Assembly (NCBI GenBank): GCA_035540755.1
Contig: DATLGD010000009.1
Coordinates: 1-16,731, forward strand
Direction of reading: 5' to 3'
DNA length: 16,731 bases
Source of the DNA: DATLGD01 sp035540755
GTDB taxonomy: Bacteria; Actinomycetota; Actinomycetes; Mycobacteriales; SCTD01
Of this stretch, positions 15,052 to 16,731 are shown piece after piece. Within the stretch, counting starts at the first letter, position 1. The number at the start of each line of letters is the position of its first letter. A program made the translations under genes and the position numbers. Below the pieces are notes generated by a model. It made no database searches. It saw only the letters and a list, made by a program, of their open reading frames with translations, and was not told the DNA's origin.

Positions 15052-16731
15052 GCAGCAGGCCGACGAGGGCGAGCGGGGCCCCTCCGGTCGCGGGCAGCCG
15101 CCCGGCCGCGGCGTCGGGCGTCGAGCCGGCAGGCGCCGGGCCGCCGCGCGCCGGGTCTCCCGGGGACCCCGGCGCCGGTGAACCCCCGGCGGCGGCCCGG
15201 GTGAACAGCGGGATGTCGGCGATCGTCACCGGCACCTCGACGGTCTGCCCGCCGTCGAGCGGCGCGCCGGCGGCGAGCAGAGCGCCGTCGTCGCCGACCC
15301 GGACCGGCTGCCAGCGGGCGCCGGCAGGCAGGGCGACCGTGCGCGTCGTCGCGCCGGGCTCGAGCACGGGGGCGACCAGCAGGTCGCGGCCGAGCAGCCA
15401 GGAGTCGTCGACCGAGACCAGCGCCGGGTCCTCGAGCACCAGCGGCCGCACCGGTCCGATCGCGCCGGTGCGCTCGCCCTCGCGGGTGAGCGCGTCCACC
15501 ATCGGCGCCAGCCGCTGCTTGAGCAGCGAGTAGCGGCGGTAGGCGTCGAGCTCGGCGCCCTCGAGCTGGTGCGGGAACAGCGAGCGGTTGTCGGTGCTGT
15601 TGTGCACCCGCATCACCGGGGTGAGCGCCGCCAGCTGGCCCCAGCGCGCGAGCAGCTCGGGCGTGGTGCGCGGCGCGAGGAAGTCGAAGTAGCCGCCGAC
15701 GTCGGTGGTGAACGTCGGCATCCCGCCGAGCGCCAGGTTGAGCATCGCCGGGACGACGCTGGGGATCCCGCTGCCCTCGGCCCAGTCGGTGGTCTCGTCG
15801 CCCGGGAAGACCGAGCCGGTCGAGCGCTGCACGCCGTCGAACCCGCTGCGCACGTAGAAGAACGGCTCGAACCCGGGGTGGGCGGCGGCGTAGCGCTCGG
15901 CGGCGGTGCGGGCCGCCTCGTGCATGAGCACCGGGTAGCGGTTGTGCATCGTCTCGGGCGGCGTGCCGTCGGCGAACCGCATGCCCTCGGTGACGAACTC
16001 GCCGAAGTCGTGCATCCAGCCCTCGAAGCCCAGGTCCATGGACCGGGCGAGCTGCTCGTCCCACCACTGCTGCGCGCCCGGCTTGGTCCAGTCGATCGCG
16101 TAGGTGAGCGACCCACGGTTGTTGACGAACGGGTAGTCCGCGCCGGTCGGCGTCCCGATGAACAGGTCGCGCCGCGCAGCCTCGGCGAACGACGGGTTGC
16201 CGGGGGAGTGGAACGGGTTCCAGTACGCCGACAGCCGGTAGCCCTGCGCGCGCAGGTCGGCGAACAGCTCGGGCCCGCCCGGCACCACGTGCCAGCCCTC
16301 GACCCCGAGCACGCCCACCGGGATGCCCTTGGCCCGCGACTGCTCGACGACTGCGAGCAGGTCGTCGCGCACCCGCTGCCCGCCGTTGAAGCCGCCGCCG
16401 TTCGGCGCCGCCTCGCCCTCGCCCTCGTTGATGACGTCGACCCACGGCTCGTACACCCACGACGGAGGGGCGGGCGCGCGTCCGACGTCGGCGGTGTAGG
16501 TGGCCGTCGACCGCTCGAGCCCGCCGGCGGCCAGCCGGAGGTCGAGCACCGGCGCGGCGACGGCCCAGCGGACGGCGTCGCCGCGCGAGACGGCGAGGTC
16601 GAGCCGGGACAGCTCGGTCTGCGGCGTCCACGCCGTCCAGCCGCGGCTGCCGTGCAGCGACGGCTGGACGAAGTAGGCGGCCTGGGCGCCGTTGGGGAAG
16701 GTGTAGTCGCACCCCGTGGTCCCGGAAGGAT
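14948..16731 (-). CDS. Cell-wall-anchored glycoside hydrolase family 31 protein, 5' end beyond the window
   Basis: C-terminal 593 residues of a GH31 alpha-glycosidase; the frame is open to the window edge. The edge sequence TFPNGAQAAYFVQPSLHG belongs to the N-terminal beta-sandwich. The TIM barrel begins near PPSWVYEPWVDVINEGEGEA. The nucleophile aspartate is in GWMHDFGEF (codon 16007-16009). The acid/base aspartate is in VFPGDETTDW (codon 15797-15799), after VRSGFDGVQRSTG. TTDVGGYFDF and LTPVMRVHNST follow, then the beta-sandwich with LLGRDLLVAPVLEPG. After a Gly/Pro-rich linker the protein ends with LPATGG, a hydrophobic helix and ARGRR, a sortase anchor. About 18 more residues (Ala/Pro-rich) follow the basic cluster. 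The expected role is release of alpha-linked sugars at the cell surface; xylosidase, glucosidase and other GH31 specificities cannot be separated here. A signal peptide is expected upstream of the window. Confidence 0.92.
   Translation of the reverse strand, partial: PSGTTGCDYTFPNGAQAAYFVQPSLHGSRGWTAWTPQTELSRLDLAVSRGDAVRWAVAAPVLDLRLAAGGLERSTATYTADVGRAPAPPSWVYEPWVDVINEGEGEAAPNGGGFNGGQRVRDDLLAVVEQSRAKGIPVGVLGVEGWHVVPGGPELFADLRAQGYRLSAYWNPFHSPGNPSFAEAARRDLFIGTPTGADYPFVNNRGSLTYAIDWTKPGAQQWWDEQLARSMDLGFEGWMHDFGEFVTEGMRFADGTPPETMHNRYPVLMHEAARTAAERYAAAHPGFEPFFYVRSGFDGVQRSTGSVFPGDETTDWAEGSGIPSVVPAMLNLALGGMPTFTTDVGGYFDFLAPRTTPELLARWGQLAALTPVMRVHNSTDNRSLFPHQLEGAELDAYRRYSLLKQRLAPMVDALTREGERTGAIGPVRPLVLEDPALVSVDDSWLLGRDLLVAPVLEPGATTRTVALPAGARWQPVRVGDDGALLAAGAPLDGGQTVEVPVTIADIPLFTRAAAGGSPAPGSPGDPARGGPAPAGSTPDAAAGRLPATGGAPLALVGLLLSAAGAASAGWARGRRAAAVPHPAAPPARPPARP
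15020..15097 (-). other. Sortase sorting signal of the GH31 protein (LPATGG plus membrane helix)
   Basis: LPATG is encoded at 15083-15097 on the minus strand. It is followed by a further Gly, then APLALVGLLLSAAGAASAGW as a membrane-spanning stretch, and then ARGRR. This is the three-part LPxTG layout recognised by sortases, which cut between Thr and Gly and attach the protein to the wall peptide. A Gly/Pro/Ala-rich spacer of about 33 residues precedes it, as expected for a chain crossing the wall. Confidence 0.8.

Noticed and set aside
14658..16712. Long minus-strand frame over GH31 and plsC
   Set aside because: Out-of-frame shadow of GH31; the true frame carries the catalytic aspartates, the beta-sandwich and the sorting signal.
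14948..16731. Sulfoquinovosidase identity for the GH31 protein
   Set aside because: Catalytic loops look partly similar to YihQ, but the KRxxWxW motif that binds the sulfonate is missing from the corresponding loop, which reads GVEGWHVVPGG.

Overview
The window comes from a very GC-rich bacterium. Codon third positions are almost all G or C, GTG is the dominant start codon, and the protein families (mycobacterial-type GlpD, class II HelD, ThrE-type exporter, UMF1-family MFS protein) point to an actinobacterium. A soil lineage such as Geodermatophilaceae would fit, but that placement is inference. No insertion sequence, prophage, tRNA, rRNA, CRISPR array or replication origin is visible. The window reads as ordinary chromosome, with genes on both strands and almost no empty DNA; the longest gap is about 136 bases.

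Layout. (1) Bases 1-4705 hold four plus-strand genes with gaps of 31, 6 and 10 bases: a quinone oxidoreductase cut by the left edge, a TauE/SafE anion exporter, an MFS transporter and an FAD-dependent glycerol-3-phosphate dehydrogenase. (2) A BCCT-family osmolyte transporter (minus) meets glpD tail to tail with 5 bases between stops, and is divergent from a ThrE-like threonine/serine exporter (plus). (3) A short crotonase-fold protein (minus), probably a delta3,delta2-enoyl-CoA isomerase, ends 7 bases from the exporter and is divergent from a HelD-type RNA polymerase recycling helicase (plus). The 62-base spacer between them carries a perfect 12-bp palindrome. (4) A secreted CocE/X-Pro dipeptidyl-peptidase-like hydrolase (minus) faces helD across a strong hairpin. 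(5) A UMF1-family MFS transporter and a PlsC-like acyltransferase (plus) overlap by ATGA. (6) A glycoside hydrolase family 31 protein (minus), cut by the right edge, ends in an LPATGG sortase signal and overlaps the acyltransferase gene tail to tail by 104 bases.

How the genes relate. There is no single pathway. Themes are envelope transport (five transporters), lipid and glycerol metabolism (GlpD, isomerase, PlsC), extracellular hydrolysis (secreted S15-type hydrolase, wall-anchored GH31) and transcription maintenance (HelD). The points most worth following are the UMF1-PlsC coupled pair, which resembles the LplT-Aas lysophospholipid recycling logic; the recurrent leaderless-type promoters, one of which shares bases with a stop codon; the palindrome between the isomerase gene and helD; and the wall-anchored GH31 with its antisense overlap. 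I did not find a convincing undescribed multi-gene system.
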